This document shows positions 7,329 to 16,327 of a DNA stretch of 64,000 nt, in pieces. Numbering within the stretch: the first letter of the stretch is position 1; each line of letters begins with the position of its first letter. The position numbers and the translations under genes were made by a program. The notes beneath the pieces are model-generated. The model saw only the letters and a list, made by a program, of their open reading frames with translations, was not told the origin of the DNA and did not search any database. The DNA comes from Ensifer adhaerens (lineage in GTDB: Bacteria > Pseudomonadota > Alphaproteobacteria > Rhizobiales > Rhizobiaceae), in NCBI RefSeq assembly GCF_020035535.1, contig NZ_CP083349.1:682001-746000 (forward strand), read 5' to 3'.

Positions 7329-9662
7329 TTGGCGAAGAACACGTCCCGCAATCCGCGATATGCTGCCCTGAATGCCGGCGGCAACGAGGATACACGTCGC
7401 CTGATCGATGCCAGCCACCGGCTAGCGGAAGAAGTTGCGCGCATCTTTCCCGCCGAGCCCGACATCGCCGACCGCCACTACTGGTTGGAAACGATGATCA
7501 ACCACGTGCCCGACTACATCTATGCCAAAGATGTCGAGGGGCGGTTCCTCATTGCCAACCAGGTGACTGTTGCCGACAACGGGCTCGAGGCGCTGAAGGA
7601 CATCGTCGGCAAGACCGATTTCGATCTCCATCCGCCGCAGATGGCACAGGTGATCGCCGAGATCGAACGTCGAGTCATCGAAACCGGGGAGCCGATTTTC
7701 GGCATCGAAGAGCGGGCAATCGTCAGCAAGGGCCGCGACCGCTGGCTGATGACCTCCAAGGTGCCGCTGCGCAACAAGCTCGGCAAGATCGTCGGCATCG
7801 TTGGCGTGTCGCGTGATATCTCCGACCGCAAGGCCGCCGAACGTCTGCTCGAAGGGCAGGCTCGCCTCTTGGAAATGATCGCAAACAGTCGGCCGCTCGA
7901 CGAGTTCTTCCGCGACATGATCCTTTTGATCGAGGCCCTGATGCCCGGCATCAAGGGGTCGGTGCTGTTGCTGTCGGCCGATGGCCGCTACCTTTTCCAC
8001 GGCGCGGCGCCGAGCCTCGACGAGAGCTATTGTGCGACGATCCATGGCGTCGAGATCGGCCCGCGCATGGGTTCCTGCGGCACGGCCGCCTGGCGCGGCG
8101 AGCAGGTAATTGTCTCGGATATTCTCGCCGATCCTCTCTGGGACGACTATCGCGAACTCGTTCGTCCCTATGGTTTCCGCTCCTGCTGGTCGACCCCGGT
8201 CCATTCGCGCGACCGCAAGGTGCTTGGCACCTTTGCGCTCTATTCCGGCTCGGTCAGCGTTCCCGACGATGGCCAGAAGGAACTGATTGCGATGGCAACG
8301 CATCTGGCCGGTATCGCCATCGAGCGCAAGCAGGCGGAGGACCGCATCAGCTTCATGGCGCATCACGATGCGCTGACGGGCCTGCCCAACCGCGCGCTGT
8401 TCGAGGAGCAGGTCGCCGAGGCACTCGAGGCCCTGCGCGGTACCGTTCAATGGGCGGTGCTCGCCTTCCTCGATCTCGACAATTTCAAGCTGGTCAACGA
8501 CACGCTGGGTCATGCGGCCGGCGATGAACTGTTGAAGATCACCGCGTCGCGCATGCGCTCGTCGGTGCGCAAGTCGGATATGGTCGTGCGCGTCGGCGGC
8601 GACGAGTTCATCCTGCTTTTGAATGGCCTTCCCTGCGAGCGGGACGTCGTGCTGGCAAGACTTGAGGATATTCGCCGCGCCATCGCCGCGCCGATGCAGA
8701 TCGAGGGCCGGAGCCTGCAGGTCACCTGCAGCATGGGGGTCGCCTGTTTTCCCAATCAGGGCAAGACCGTCGGCGAACTGCTCGCCAATGCCGACATGGC
8801 GATGTACCGGGCCAAGGAGCTCGGCCGCAACAATTTGCAGGTCTTCACCGAGGAGATGGCTGCCAAGGCGCACGAGAAGCTGCGGCAGCAGGAGGAGTTG
8901 CGTGAGGCGCTGGCGCATGAGGAGTTCTTCCTGCAGTTCCAGCCGCAGATGAACCTTGCGAACGGCCGCGTTTTTGCTGCAGAAGCGCTGCTGCGCTGGC
9001 GGCACCCGGAGCGGGGCACGGTCTCGCCGGCCGAGTTCATTCCGCTTGCCGAAGAAACCGGGCTGATCGTGCCGATCGGCGACTGGGTGTTGCGGGCGGC
9101 CTGCCGCCAGGCCAAGGGCTGGCAGGATGCCGGCCTGCCGCCGCTGATCGTCAGCGTCAACGTTTCGGCGCGTCAGTTCCGCGAACGCAACTGGGCCGGC
9201 CATGTGGCGGCAATCCTGGCTGAAACCGGGCTTGAGCCCTGTTGCCTCGAACTGGAGCTCACGGAAAGCCTGATCATGCAGGACGTGCCCGGCGCAATCG
9301 CCACCATGCACGAGCTGCAGGCGATCGGTGTGCATCTGGCAATCGACGATTTCGGTACCGGCTATTCGAGCCTCAGCGCCCTGAAGCGCTTTCCCGTGCG
9401 CCGCCTGAAGATCGACCGTTCCTTCGTCGCCGACATTCCTGTCGATCTCGACGACAACGCGATCACCGCGGCGATCATCTCGCTTGCCCAGAATCTAGGT
9501 CTGCGTGTCATCGCAGAAGGTGTGGAAAACCAGGCGCAGGTCGAGTTTCTTCGCCAGAGCGGTTGCGACGAGATTCAGGGCTACTTCTTCAGTCGGCCGC
9601 TCTCCGCGTCCGATTTCGAAACGCTGATGCGCCAGCCGCGCTTCAACGCCCACAGCGTTTGA
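7329..9662 (+). CDS. PAS-GAF-GGDEF-EAL cyclic-di-GMP turnover protein
   Basis: 777 aa from TTG 7329, which has GGGAGG 5 nt upstream; GTG 7275 is a less supported alternative. Domain order: PAS about 51-172 (YWLETMINHVPDYIYAKD), GAF about 177-337, GGDEF about 342-507 with an intact VGGDEF active motif and DLDNFKLVND, and EAL about 517-767 with AEALLRW, the ELTES glutamate, DDFGTGYSSL and KIDRSF. Both catalytic motifs look intact, so synthesis and hydrolysis of c-di-GMP are both possible. No transmembrane helix is visible; sensing is cytosolic, ligand unknown. Monocistronic. Confidence 0.93.
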   Translation: MAKNTSRNPRYAALNAGGNEDTRRLIDASHRLAEEVARIFPAEPDIADRHYWLETMINHVPDYIYAKDVEGRFLIANQVTVADNGLEALKDIVGKTDFDLHPPQMAQVIAEIERRVIETGEPIFGIEERAIVSKGRDRWLMTSKVPLRNKLGKIVGIVGVSRDISDRKAAERLLEGQARLLEMIANSRPLDEFFRDMILLIEALMPGIKGSVLLLSADGRYLFHGAAPSLDESYCATIHGVEIGPRMGSCGTAAWRGEQVIVSDILADPLWDDYRELVRPYGFRSCWSTPVHSRDRKVLGTFALYSGSVSVPDDGQKELIAMATHLAGIAIERKQAEDRISFMAHHDALTGLPNRALFEEQVAEALEALRGTVQWAVLAFLDLDNFKLVNDTLGHAAGDELLKITASRMRSSVRKSDMVVRVGGDEFILLLNGLPCERDVVLARLEDIRRAIAAPMQIEGRSLQVTCSMGVACFPNQGKTVGELLANADMAMYRAKELGRNNLQVFTEEMAAKAHEKLRQQEELREALAHEEFFLQFQPQMNLANGRVFAAEALLRWRHPERGTVSPAEFIPLAEETGLIVPIGDWVLRAACRQAKGWQDAGLPPLIVSVNVSARQFRERNWAGHVAAILAETGLEPCCLELELTESLIMQDVPGAIATMHELQAIGVHLAIDDFGTGYSSLSALKRFPVRRLKIDRSFVADIPVDLDDNAITAAIISLAQNLGLRVIAEGVENQAQVEFLRQSGCDEIQGYFFSRPLSASDFETLMRQPRFNAHSV

Positions 9663-9807
9663 GTTCTCTCCGATTCACGCCACGACGCAAGCTTCGGTCC
9701 AGCCGGAAATGCAAGCATCGCCCCATTCCGAGGGGCTGGCGCGTAGTATTTCGTTAAGCAATTTCATGCAGCACTCCTCAGGCCGCACTCAAGCCCTTCA
9801 GAGTTCG

Positions 9808-10596
9808 ATGTCCTCTTCAGTCCTCTTTTCTCGCCGTCAGTTTCTGCGCTCGTCCGGATTGGCAGTTGCCTCCGCCGGCCTTGCGGGCTGCACCTCCTCG
9901 ATGAACACGGATGTCTTCCGCTACGAGACTGCGCCGGTGTTCCGCAATCCCGCGATCGAAGGGCGCTTTACCGATCCGCGCGCCGGCGGCATCTATGAGG
10001 GGCAGGATGGCCCGGGACCGGTTCCGACCGGGCTTCCGCCGCAGGGCCTCTATGTCTCGGACATCTATGCCTCCATAAGCGATGGCGGCTATCAGGTGCC
10101 GGAAGTGCCTTTCCGACAGATCGACGCCCGGTTCTATCGCCAGGAGGTCAGCGATCCCTTTGGCGAGCAGCCGGGAACGATCGTCGTCGATACCGGCGAC
10201 CGCTACCTCTACCTGATCCAGCCGGGCGGCCGGGCGTTGCGCTACGGCGTCGGCCTCGGCCGCGAGGGTTTCGCCTGGTCGGGCCGCGGTGTCATCCAGT
10301 GGAAGCAGAAGTGGCCGCGTTGGACCCCGCCGGACAGCATGGTCGCCCGCCAGCCGCATCTGAAGCCCTATTCGGCCAAGAACGGTGGCATGGCCCCGGG
10401 CCTCAACAACCCTTTGGGTTCACGTGCGCTCTACATCTTCCAGAATGGTCAGGACACGCTCTACCGCGTCCACGGAACGCCCGAATGGAAGTCGATCGGC
10501 AAGGCCGTCTCGTCCGGTTGCGTGCGCATGCTGAACCAGGATGTCATGGATCTCTATGATCGTGTACGCGGCAAAGCGCCGATCCTCGTCATCTGA
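9808..10596 (+). CDS. L,D-transpeptidase (YkuD family), Tat lipoprotein
   Basis: 262 aa from ATG 9808; further in-frame starts at 9709 and 9766 would only extend the leader. Residues 8-28 read SRRQFLRSSGLAVASAGLAGC, joining a twin-arginine motif to an LAGC lipobox with Cys28. The catalytic YkuD domain occupies about 120-262 with IVVDTGDRYLYL, HGTPEW (His222) and SSGCVRM with nucleophile Cys238. Such enzymes crosslink meso-diaminopimelate residues in peptidoglycan or attach proteins to it; rhizobia have many paralogues. It would be a periplasmic membrane-anchored enzyme. Confidence 0.9.
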   Translation: MSSSVLFSRRQFLRSSGLAVASAGLAGCTSSMNTDVFRYETAPVFRNPAIEGRFTDPRAGGIYEGQDGPGPVPTGLPPQGLYVSDIYASISDGGYQVPEVPFRQIDARFYRQEVSDPFGEQPGTIVVDTGDRYLYLIQPGGRALRYGVGLGREGFAWSGRGVIQWKQKWPRWTPPDSMVARQPHLKPYSAKNGGMAPGLNNPLGSRALYIFQNGQDTLYRVHGTPEWKSIGKAVSSGCVRMLNQDVMDLYDRVRGKAPILVI

Positions 10597-10643
10597 CATC
10601 CGCGGTGCGTCGTGTTGAGCGCACTCCGCCATCTCATGAGGTG

Positions 10644-10670
10644 GCCGCCTCCGCAATTTCGGGAGGCGGC
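10644..10670. terminator. bidirectional stem-loop between convergent genes
   Basis: GCCGCCTCC (10644-10652) pairs perfectly with GGAGGCGGC (10662-10670) around a 9-nt loop. It lies between the stop of the L,D-transpeptidase gene and the stop of ohrR. There is no T-tract on either side, so efficient intrinsic termination is uncertain. Confidence 0.4.
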
Positions 10671-10672
10671 AG

Positions 10673-11149
10673 TCAGTCCGCGCCGTGGCCGGCATTGAGC
10701 TGCCGCGTCAAGTGATGCAGCGTTTCCCGGATTTCACCGGCTTCTTCCAGGCTGCAGCCTGACGCCTTGCCGATATCCATCAGAATGCCGAAAGCCTCGC
10801 TCTTGAGGTCGCGGCCCTTCTCCGTGAGGCGAACGATCACCTGTCGTTCGTCGCTCGGATCGCGCTGCCGTGCGACAAAACCGGCTGCTTCCAGGCGTTT
10901 CAGAAGCGGCGACAGCGTTCCGGAATCGAGCCCGATCTCCTCGCCGATGCGCTTTACCGTCATCTCGTCCTGTTGCCAGAGTGCGAGCAGCACGAGATAT
11001 TGGGGATAGGTAAGCCCGAAACGATCGAGCAGCGGCTTGTAGGCACGGTTGAAGGCATGTGCCGCCGAATAGACGGCAAAGCAGAGCTGCTTGCCGAGCG
11101 CTAGCGCCTCCTCCGGGATTGTCTCGCTATGTGTCGCCTTGTTTGCCAT
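10673..11149 (-). CDS. ohrR: OhrR, MarR-family organic-hydroperoxide sensor
   Basis: 158 aa from ATG 11149. LGKQLCFAVYSAAHAF holds reactive Cys23, the peroxide-sensing residue; Cys132 near the C-terminus makes this a two-cysteine OhrR, where oxidation gives a Cys23-Cys132 intersubunit disulfide and release from DNA. YPQYLVLLALW and the winged helix with DSGTLSPLLKRLEAAG are classic. A longer reading from 11191 would enter the operator and is unlikely. It is divergent from ohr, its expected target, and probably autoregulated. Confidence 0.93.
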   Translation of the reverse strand: MANKATHSETIPEEALALGKQLCFAVYSAAHAFNRAYKPLLDRFGLTYPQYLVLLALWQQDEMTVKRIGEEIGLDSGTLSPLLKRLEAAGFVARQRDPSDERQVIVRLTEKGRDLKSEAFGILMDIGKASGCSLEEAGEIRETLHHLTRQLNAGHGAD

Positions 11150-11180
11150 GGTCGCATTTTCGCAAAAACACGTCCAAAAC

Positions 11181-11219
11181 GCAATTTGCAAAATTGATTT
11201 GCGCGCAATTGAATTTTGC
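11181..11219. promoter_or_regulatory. OhrR operator region
   Basis: The AT-rich spacer between ohrR and ohr contains the perfect dyad CAATTT-GCA-AAATTG (11182-11196) and an overlapping larger dyad CAAAATT (11189-11195) / AATTTTG (11212-11218). Two adjacent AT-rich palindromes are what known rhizobial OhrR sites look like. Binding would repress both genes. Confidence 0.65.
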
Positions 11220-11264
11220 GATATCTAATTCGCATCCACTCGGAACCGCAAAGGAGACCCGCCA

Positions 11265-11687
11265 ATGCCCATTCTCTATCGCACCACTGCATCCGCAACC
11301 GGTGGCCGTGCCGGCCAGGCCAAGAGCGCAGATGGCGTTCTCGACATTACCCTCACCGTTCCGAAGGAACTCGGCGGCGACGGCGCCCGCGGCACCAATC
11401 CGGAGCAGCTGTTTGCCGCCGGCTACTCAGCCTGTTTCCTCGGCGCCCTGAAGTTCGTTGCCGGCAAGGAAAAGGTAAAGCTTCCGGAAGACACGACGGT
11501 GACGGGAACGGTCGGCATCGGCCCGCGTGAGGACGGTACCGGTTTCGGGATTGACGCCGCACTCGAGATTTCGTCGCCGGGCGTCGACAAGGCGGTGCTC
11601 GAAGACCTCGTCCAGAAGGCACACATCGTTTGCCCCTATAGCCACGCGACCAAGGGCAACATCGACGTCAAGCTGACGGTTGCCTGA
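11265..11687 (+). CDS. ohr: organic hydroperoxide resistance protein Ohr
   Basis: 140 aa, the usual size. The dithiol peroxidase cysteines are Cys57 (YSACF) and Cys123 ([11 protein letters not shown]), with supporting Glu47 in [10 protein letters not shown] and Arg15 in GGRAG. Ohr reduces organic and fatty-acid hydroperoxides in the cytosol using lipoylated proteins. AAAGGAGA lies just upstream of ATG 11265. It is transcribed alone, controlled by the divergent OhrR, and followed by a strong terminator. Confidence 0.97.
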   Translation: MPILYRTTASATGGRAGQAKSADGVLDITLTVPKELGGDGARGTNPEQLFAAGYSACFLGALKFVAGKEKVKLPEDTTVTGTVGIGPREDGTGFGIDAALEISSPGVDKAVLEDLVQKAHIVCPYSHATKGNIDVKLTVA

Positions 11688-11709
11688 TATCTGGCCTGCA
11701 ATCCAAAAC

Positions 11710-11745
11710 AAAAACCCGGCGGGTTCTTCCGCCGGGTTTTTGCGT
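11710..11745 (+). terminator. intrinsic terminator of ohr
   Basis: A 13-bp perfect stem (AAAAACCCGGCGG at 11710-11722 with its complement at 11729-11741) closes a 6-nt loop and ends in five Ts. The A/T flanks make it bidirectional, also serving the PhnA-like gene's neighbourhood. Confidence 0.9.
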
Positions 11746-11803
11746 TCTCAGGGACTATAATGCTCGTCCAGCCACAGCGCAGCAGGCCGGCGGCAGGGGA
11801 GAG

Positions 11804-12016
11804 CTATGCCTTCTTCAAAAATTCAGTACGCAGCACCAGGCCTTTGATCTTCTCCACCCGGCACTCCACTTCGTCGGGATTGTCGGTGAGGCAAATGCCC
11901 TTTACCATCGTGCCACGCTTCAGCGTCGTCGAGGTGCCCTTGACCTTCAGGTCCTTGATCAGGGTTACGTTGTCGCCGTCCTGGAGGATGGCGCCGTTCG
12001 AATCTTTAACGTCCAT
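11804..12016 (-). CDS. PhnA/YjdM domain protein
   Basis: 70 aa, matching only the C-terminal beta-barrel domain of PhnA (YjdM): VKDSNGAILQDGDNVTLIKDLKVKG then LKRGTMVKGICLTDNPDEVECRV. The N-terminal zinc ribbon of longer homologues is absent, which is common in alphaproteobacteria. Despite the historical name, no role in phosphonate breakdown is proven for this domain. ATG 12016 follows AAAGGAA. It is separated from the HerA-like gene upstream by 96 bp. Confidence 0.88.
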   Translation of the reverse strand: MDVKDSNGAILQDGDNVTLIKDLKVKGTSTTLKRGTMVKGICLTDNPDEVECRVEKIKGLVLRTEFLKKA

Positions 12017-12112
12017 GCGTATGTTCCTTTCAAAATAACGACGCGCCCCGATCGAGATCAGGGCGCGGGCAAGAATATCGGCCTCGAGCTATGCGCGCGG
12101 GCGCGGCCATGT

Positions 12113-13675
12113 TCAGCGCCGGCTGAGGCTGCCGAGGATGCCACGCACCAGTGCGCGGCCGACCTGGGTTGCGACGGTGCGGGCGACCGATTTCATCGCC
12201 GCTTCGACGACCGTCTCGCGCTGGTAGCCGGAGCTGCGCGGGCGAGCCTGTTTCCCTGCCGGCGCGGCATCATCGTCGTCGCCGAAGCCCGGAAGCGTCC
12301 AACGGCTGCCGCCGGCATTGGCTTCGGTTGTCTGCTGCTCGGCCTGGGCTTGCGCATCGGCGGTCTTCTTGGCGCGTGCGGCCAGGATCTCATAGGCCGA
12401 CTCGCGGTCGAAATCCTCGTCGTAAAGGTCGCGAACGGGGCTGACGTCCATCACCTTCTGGCGCTCGGCCTCGGTCAGAGGGCCGACGCGTGACTGCGGT
12501 GGGCGCACCAGCGTGCGTTCGACCATCGACGGCGCACCCTTGCCTTCAAGCGTCGAGACCAGCGCTTCGCCGGTACCGAGATTGGTGATGACGGTGGCGC
12601 AGTCGAATTCCGGGTTCGGGCGGAAGGTGTCGGCGGCGGTCTTGACCGCCTTCTGGTCGCGCGGCGTATAGGCGCGCAGCGCATGCTGCACGCGATTGCC
12701 GAGCTGACCGAGAACCGTGTCCGGGACGTCGAGCGGGTTCTGCGTGACGAAATAGACACCGACGCCCTTGGAGCGGATCAGGCGCACGACCTGTTCCACG
12801 CGTTCGATCAGCGCCTTCGGCGCGTCGTTGAAGAGCAGGTGCGCCTCGTCGAAGAAGAAGACGAGCTTCGGCTTGTCCGGATCGCCCACTTCCGGCAGTT
12901 CCTCGAACAGCTCCGAAAGCAGCCAGAGCAGGAAGGTCGCGTAGAGCCGCGGGTTCATCATCAGCTTGTCGGCCGCCAGCACCGAGATCGCGCCGCGTCC
13001 GTCATTGGTGGTGCGCATGATATCGCTGATTTTCAGCGCCGGCTCGCCGAAGAAATGCTCGGCGCCCTGCTGTTCGAGGATCAGGAGTTCGCGCTGGATC
13101 GAGCCGACCGACGCCTTGGAAATGAAGCCGAACTGGTTGGAAAGCGCGCTGGCATTGTCGCCCATGTAGTTGAGCAGCGCCTGCAAGTCCTTGAGGTCGA
13201 GCAGCGGCAGGCCGCCCTGATCGGCGATCTTGAAGGCGATGTTGAGCACGCCTTCCTGCGCGTCGGTGGCGTTCATAAGCCGCGAGAGGAGCAGGGGGCC
13301 CATTTCCGACATGGTGGTGCGGACCCGATGGCCCTTCTCGCCGTAAAGATCCCAGAAGATGACCGGGAATTCCTGAAACTCGTAAGGGTTCGTCGGCAGG
13401 CCGATCTGTTCTGCACGCTTCAGGATGAAATCCTTGGCTTCGCCGATCGCGCCGATGCCGGAGAGATCGCCCTTCACGTCGGCGCAAAAGACCGGGACGC
13501 CGGCGTTGGAAAAGCCCTCGGCAAGGATCTGCAGCGTGATCGTCTTGCCGGTGCCGGTGGCGCCGGTGACCAGGCCGTGGCGGTTGCCGAATTTGAGCTC
13601 CAGATATTCGCCCTTGTTGATCGAATCATCAGGCTTGCGGCTGGTGCCGATAAAGAGCTTGCCTTCTTCCAACAT
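12113..13675 (-). CDS. HerA-like/DUF853 ATPase (YjgR family)
   Basis: 520 aa. Walker A GATGTGKTITLQ lies around residues 38-49, LVFFFDEAHLLF is the Walker B, and GVYFVTQNPLDVPDTVLGQLGNRVQHALRAYTP corresponds to sensor and arginine-finger regions of HerA-type hexameric motors. The C-terminal 100 residues are Ala/Gln-rich and low in conservation until the terminal RTVATQVGRALVRGILGSL. DUF853 proteins are predicted DNA translocases of unknown process. GGAG lies upstream of ATG 13675. Monocistronic. Confidence 0.9.
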   Translation of the reverse strand: MLEEGKLFIGTSRKPDDSINKGEYLELKFGNRHGLVTGATGTGKTITLQILAEGFSNAGVPVFCADVKGDLSGIGAIGEAKDFILKRAEQIGLPTNPYEFQEFPVIFWDLYGEKGHRVRTTMSEMGPLLLSRLMNATDAQEGVLNIAFKIADQGGLPLLDLKDLQALLNYMGDNASALSNQFGFISKASVGSIQRELLILEQQGAEHFFGEPALKISDIMRTTNDGRGAISVLAADKLMMNPRLYATFLLWLLSELFEELPEVGDPDKPKLVFFFDEAHLLFNDAPKALIERVEQVVRLIRSKGVGVYFVTQNPLDVPDTVLGQLGNRVQHALRAYTPRDQKAVKTAADTFRPNPEFDCATVITNLGTGEALVSTLEGKGAPSMVERTLVRPPQSRVGPLTEAERQKVMDVSPVRDLYDEDFDRESAYEILAARAKKTADAQAQAEQQTTEANAGGSRWTLPGFGDDDDAAPAGKQARPRSSGYQRETVVEAAMKSVARTVATQVGRALVRGILGSLSRR

Positions 13676-13925
13676 GTGGGCTTCATCTCCGTTTTATCAA
13701 TGAAAGCGGGCGGTTCGCGTCTTTCGGCAAAGGCCCGTCATCGAAATGTGGCTGGCTCTATGTTATAGGTGGTGCGGTTGCGCCCGGCAACAAGCCTGTG
13801 CCCGCCTGCAACCGGAATGCAGCCGGCTTCGCGGCCCCTGATCAGCATCGTGGATGGCTTGTCATTCCCGATCTGATCATTTACCTTGACGTCAACGTCA
13901 AAAATAGAATGAGGGAGTTTGGTCC

Positions 13926-14318
13926 ATGAATGAATTGGTCACGCGCGTCGCGGAGAATATCGGCATCGATCCGGCAACGGCCGAAAAGGCTGTTGGCATG
14001 ATTCTCGGCTTTCTGCAGCGCGAAGCCGCTGACGGCCCGGTTGCACAGATGATTGAAGCGATCCCGGGCGCGTCTGAGTTGATCGCTCAGTACAATGGCG
14101 AAGGCACGGGCGGCGGCGGTCTGCTCGGCGGCTTGATGTCGGCGATCGGCGGCGGCGGCGTCATGGCGCTCGGCCAGCAGCTGATGAGCCAGGGCCTCGG
14201 CATGGGTGAAATCACCGGGCTCGCCAAGGAAACGATTGCCTTTGCCAAGGAAAAGGCCGGCGACGACATCGTCGACGAAGTGGTCGCCTCGGTTCCGGGT
14301 CTCAGCCAGTTCGTCTGA
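13926..14318 (+). CDS. hypothetical glycine-rich protein (DUF2780/DUF2267-like)
   Basis: 130 aa. The N-terminus VAENIGIDPATAEKAVGMILGFLQ and AIPGASELIAQ, followed by a glycine-rich hinge (GTGGGGLLGGLMSAIGGGG, about 61-79) and a second helical copy ending VVASVPGLSQFV, resembles the architecture of DUF2780/DUF937 proteins; the assignment is tentative. No signal peptide or TM helix. GGGAG precedes ATG 13926, and TTGACG at 13885 may be the -35 element. Followed by a clear terminator. Function unknown. Confidence 0.75.
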   Translation: MNELVTRVAENIGIDPATAEKAVGMILGFLQREAADGPVAQMIEAIPGASELIAQYNGEGTGGGGLLGGLMSAIGGGGVMALGQQLMSQGLGMGEITGLAKETIAFAKEKAGDDIVDEVVASVPGLSQFV

Positions 14319-14347
14319 TCCGCACATAGGTTTTCCGTAGTGCCGAA

Positions 14348-14375
14348 CCCACCGGTTTGCCGCCGGTGGGTTTTT
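14348..14375 (+). terminator. intrinsic terminator
   Basis: CCCACCGG (14348-14355) pairs with CCGGTGGG (14363-14370), 7-nt loop, then TTTTT. It ends the glycine-rich protein gene, 30 bp after its stop. Confidence 0.88.
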
Positions 14376-14403
14376 CTTTGCGCTCCGCCTCTGCAGGCGG
14401 CCA

Positions 14404-15606
14404 TCACCTCCGCTGCATTTTGGTTCGCAGCGCCCGTTCGAGCGTCGGCGCAAGCACGATGCAGAGGAGGGCGCTGCCGCCGATGAAGGCTGCCCCCGAA
14501 GTCCAGCCGTAGAGCTCGATCGCCGTTCCGACTGCGACCGGCCCGATGAGCTGCCCCAGATTGCTGCCCTGCATCAGCAGACCCATCGCCATCGGCGCAA
14601 GCGCCGGGCGCGGCGAAAGAATCGGCACCGATGAAATCAGCGTCGCCGGAATGAGGCCGCCGATCGCGGAAAACAGGATGCAAAGCCAAAGGACCAAATG
14701 TCCGCCAGACTGGCTCAGGAAGATCCACAGGCCGAACACGCCCGTCAGCAAGGCGGCGCTCGCGACCAGCCGGCCTCGGGCAAATCCTCGGGTGAGAAGA
14801 TGACCGGCGGCCAGATTGCCGATGACGTTCACCAGCGTGATGACGGCGCTCAGGAGGCCAACGGTACCAAGCGAGACGTGCAGGCGCTCGATCAACAGGA
14901 TCGGCAGAAAACTCGAAAGCGTAAAGCTCATCAGACTGTAGAGCGAAAACAGCACGAAAAGCAGCATCGGGCCGCGGCTCGTGAGCGTCTCGGCCGCATC
15001 GCTACGGAAAGTGGTGTCGCCGCCGGGTGTTGCCGGAGATGGTGACACCGCCAGGAAGACTAAAGCGAGGCTCGCCAGCGTGAGCAAGCCATTGCTCCAC
15101 CAGATCGCTTGCCAATCGGCAAAGACCGGACCGGTCAGCATGGCGATTGCCATGCCCGCGGGCATGAAGCAGCTCCAGAGTGCAAAGACGAGGTCGCGTC
15201 GATCCGTTGTCACCAGGCGCATGAGAATAGCCGGGCCGGCAACGACGACCAGCAGGAAGCCGAAACCTTCGACGATGCGTGACAGAAGAAGCAGCGCGAA
15301 CGCCGGGCTGGCTGCTCCCGCGAAGGAGGCGAGCGCCAGCAGGGCCATGCCGATTGCGAGCAGACGCCGGTCCCCGGCTGCCGCGACGAAGGCACCCGCC
15401 GCCATGCCGCCGATGACGCCGACGACGGCGAAGACTGAGGTGATCCAGCCGAGGGCGGAGAGATCGAGACCGAGGTCGGACTGCAGCATGGGTCCGGCAA
15501 TCAGCCCCTTGCCGACCTGCATGGCTGCGACCACGCCGGCGGTGACAACCGTCATCACACCCGGCCAATCGGTTCTTTCTCGAAGGAAGGTTGCGGCCGT
15601 GGCCAT
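14404..15606 (-). CDS. MFS transporter
   Basis: 400 aa with about 12 predicted hydrophobic helices, for example VMTVVTAGVVAAMQVGKGLI and LGWITSVFAVVGVIGGMAAG, and a central cytoplasmic loop with SPSPATPGGDT around 205. Its ATG shares bases with the stop of wrbA (TGATG), so it is translationally coupled to it. By context it may export a quinone-like or aromatic compound handled by WrbA; substrate is otherwise unpredictable. Confidence 0.86.
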   Translation of the reverse strand: MATAATFLRERTDWPGVMTVVTAGVVAAMQVGKGLIAGPMLQSDLGLDLSALGWITSVFAVVGVIGGMAAGAFVAAAGDRRLLAIGMALLALASFAGAASPAFALLLLSRIVEGFGFLLVVVAGPAILMRLVTTDRRDLVFALWSCFMPAGMAIAMLTGPVFADWQAIWWSNGLLTLASLALVFLAVSPSPATPGGDTTFRSDAAETLTSRGPMLLFVLFSLYSLMSFTLSSFLPILLIERLHVSLGTVGLLSAVITLVNVIGNLAAGHLLTRGFARGRLVASAALLTGVFGLWIFLSQSGGHLVLWLCILFSAIGGLIPATLISSVPILSPRPALAPMAMGLLMQGSNLGQLIGPVAVGTAIELYGWTSGAAFIGGSALLCIVLAPTLERALRTKMQRR

Positions 15607-16238
15607 CAGGCGATCTCCCCCACGCGCGCACGTCCGGCGACCAGCGCCGCTGCGAGTTCTGCGACGTGGCGTCCCTGGAAGCGCGCGCCTTCCAGCTCGT
15701 TGGCGCTCGGTCGTCGGTCACCACCATTGCCGTCGTCGGCGAGGGTCGAGGCGCCATAGGGCGATCCGCCGGTGATTTCGTCCATGCGCATCTGACCCTT
15801 GAAGCTGTAGGGCAGGCCAGCGATCACCATGCCGAGATGGAGAAGCACAGTATGGGTGGCAAGGATCGTCGATTCCTGGCCGCCATGCTGGCTTCCCGTC
15901 GAGGTGAAGACGCTGCCGATACGGCCGACCAAGGCGTCCCGCGCCCAGATACCGCCTGCCTGATCGAGGAAGTTTTTCATCTGCGCCGCCATGTTGCCGA
16001 AGCGTGTCGGCGTGCCGATGACGATCGCGTCATAGTCCGGCAGCTCCGCGACGGTCGCAATCGATGCATGCTGGTCGCGCTTGTACCCCGCCTTGATGGC
16101 TACGGCCTCCGGCACGATTTCGGGAACCCGCTTCAGCGCGACCGTGGCGCTGGCGGCGCGCGCGCCCTCGGCAACGGCCGTCGCCATCGTCTCGATATGA
16201 CCATAGGATGAGTAGTAGAGGACGAGTATCTTGACCAT
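15606..16238 (-). CDS. wrbA: NAD(P)H:quinone oxidoreductase WrbA
   Basis: 210 aa flavodoxin-like protein from ATG 16238. [17 protein letters not shown] is the FMN phosphate loop, [17 protein letters not shown] and [11 protein letters not shown] bind the isoalloxazine, and PYSFKGQ with GASTLAD are WrbA-specific. The enzyme performs two-electron reduction of quinones to avoid semiquinone radicals. It forms an operon with the MFS gene and faces a divergent LysR gene. GGAGGC lies 6 nt upstream of the start. An upstream in-frame extension to 16319 would cross the LysR box and is not used. Confidence 0.93.
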   Translation of the reverse strand: MVKILVLYYSSYGHIETMATAVAEGARAASATVALKRVPEIVPEAVAIKAGYKRDQHASIATVAELPDYDAIVIGTPTRFGNMAAQMKNFLDQAGGIWARDALVGRIGSVFTSTGSQHGGQESTILATHTVLLHLGMVIAGLPYSFKGQMRMDEITGGSPYGASTLADDGNGGDRRPSANELEGARFQGRHVAELAAALVAGRARVGEIA

Positions 16239-16293
16239 CGGTTTGCCTCCTGCTGAGCACTTGCTGTTCGGAGGATGGGGGCTTTCCTTGATC

Positions 16294-16318
16294 TGGTGAA
16301 GTGAGATAAAATTCATCA
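16294..16318. promoter_or_regulatory. LysR-type box between wrbA and lysR
   Basis: TGGTGAA-N11-TTCATCA is a T-N11-A dyad with one mismatch, the shape recognised by LysR proteins. It lies 10 bp upstream of the LysR start codon and 56 bp upstream of wrbA, so it can serve autorepression and activation of wrbA. Confidence 0.5.
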
Positions 16319-16327
16319 AATTGATCT

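Noticed and set aside
7422..9335. 637-codon minus-strand open frame opposite the GGDEF-EAL gene
   Set aside because: The opposite strand encodes an intact multi-domain protein; the antisense frame has no domain, start signal or ribosome site.
11150..11191. Longer OhrR starting at 11191
   Set aside because: It would translate through the OhrR operator; ATG 11149 aligns with known OhrR N-termini.
12683..13768. 361-codon plus-strand open frame opposite the HerA-like gene
   Set aside because: Opposes Walker A/B motifs of the real gene and has no ribosome site or domain.
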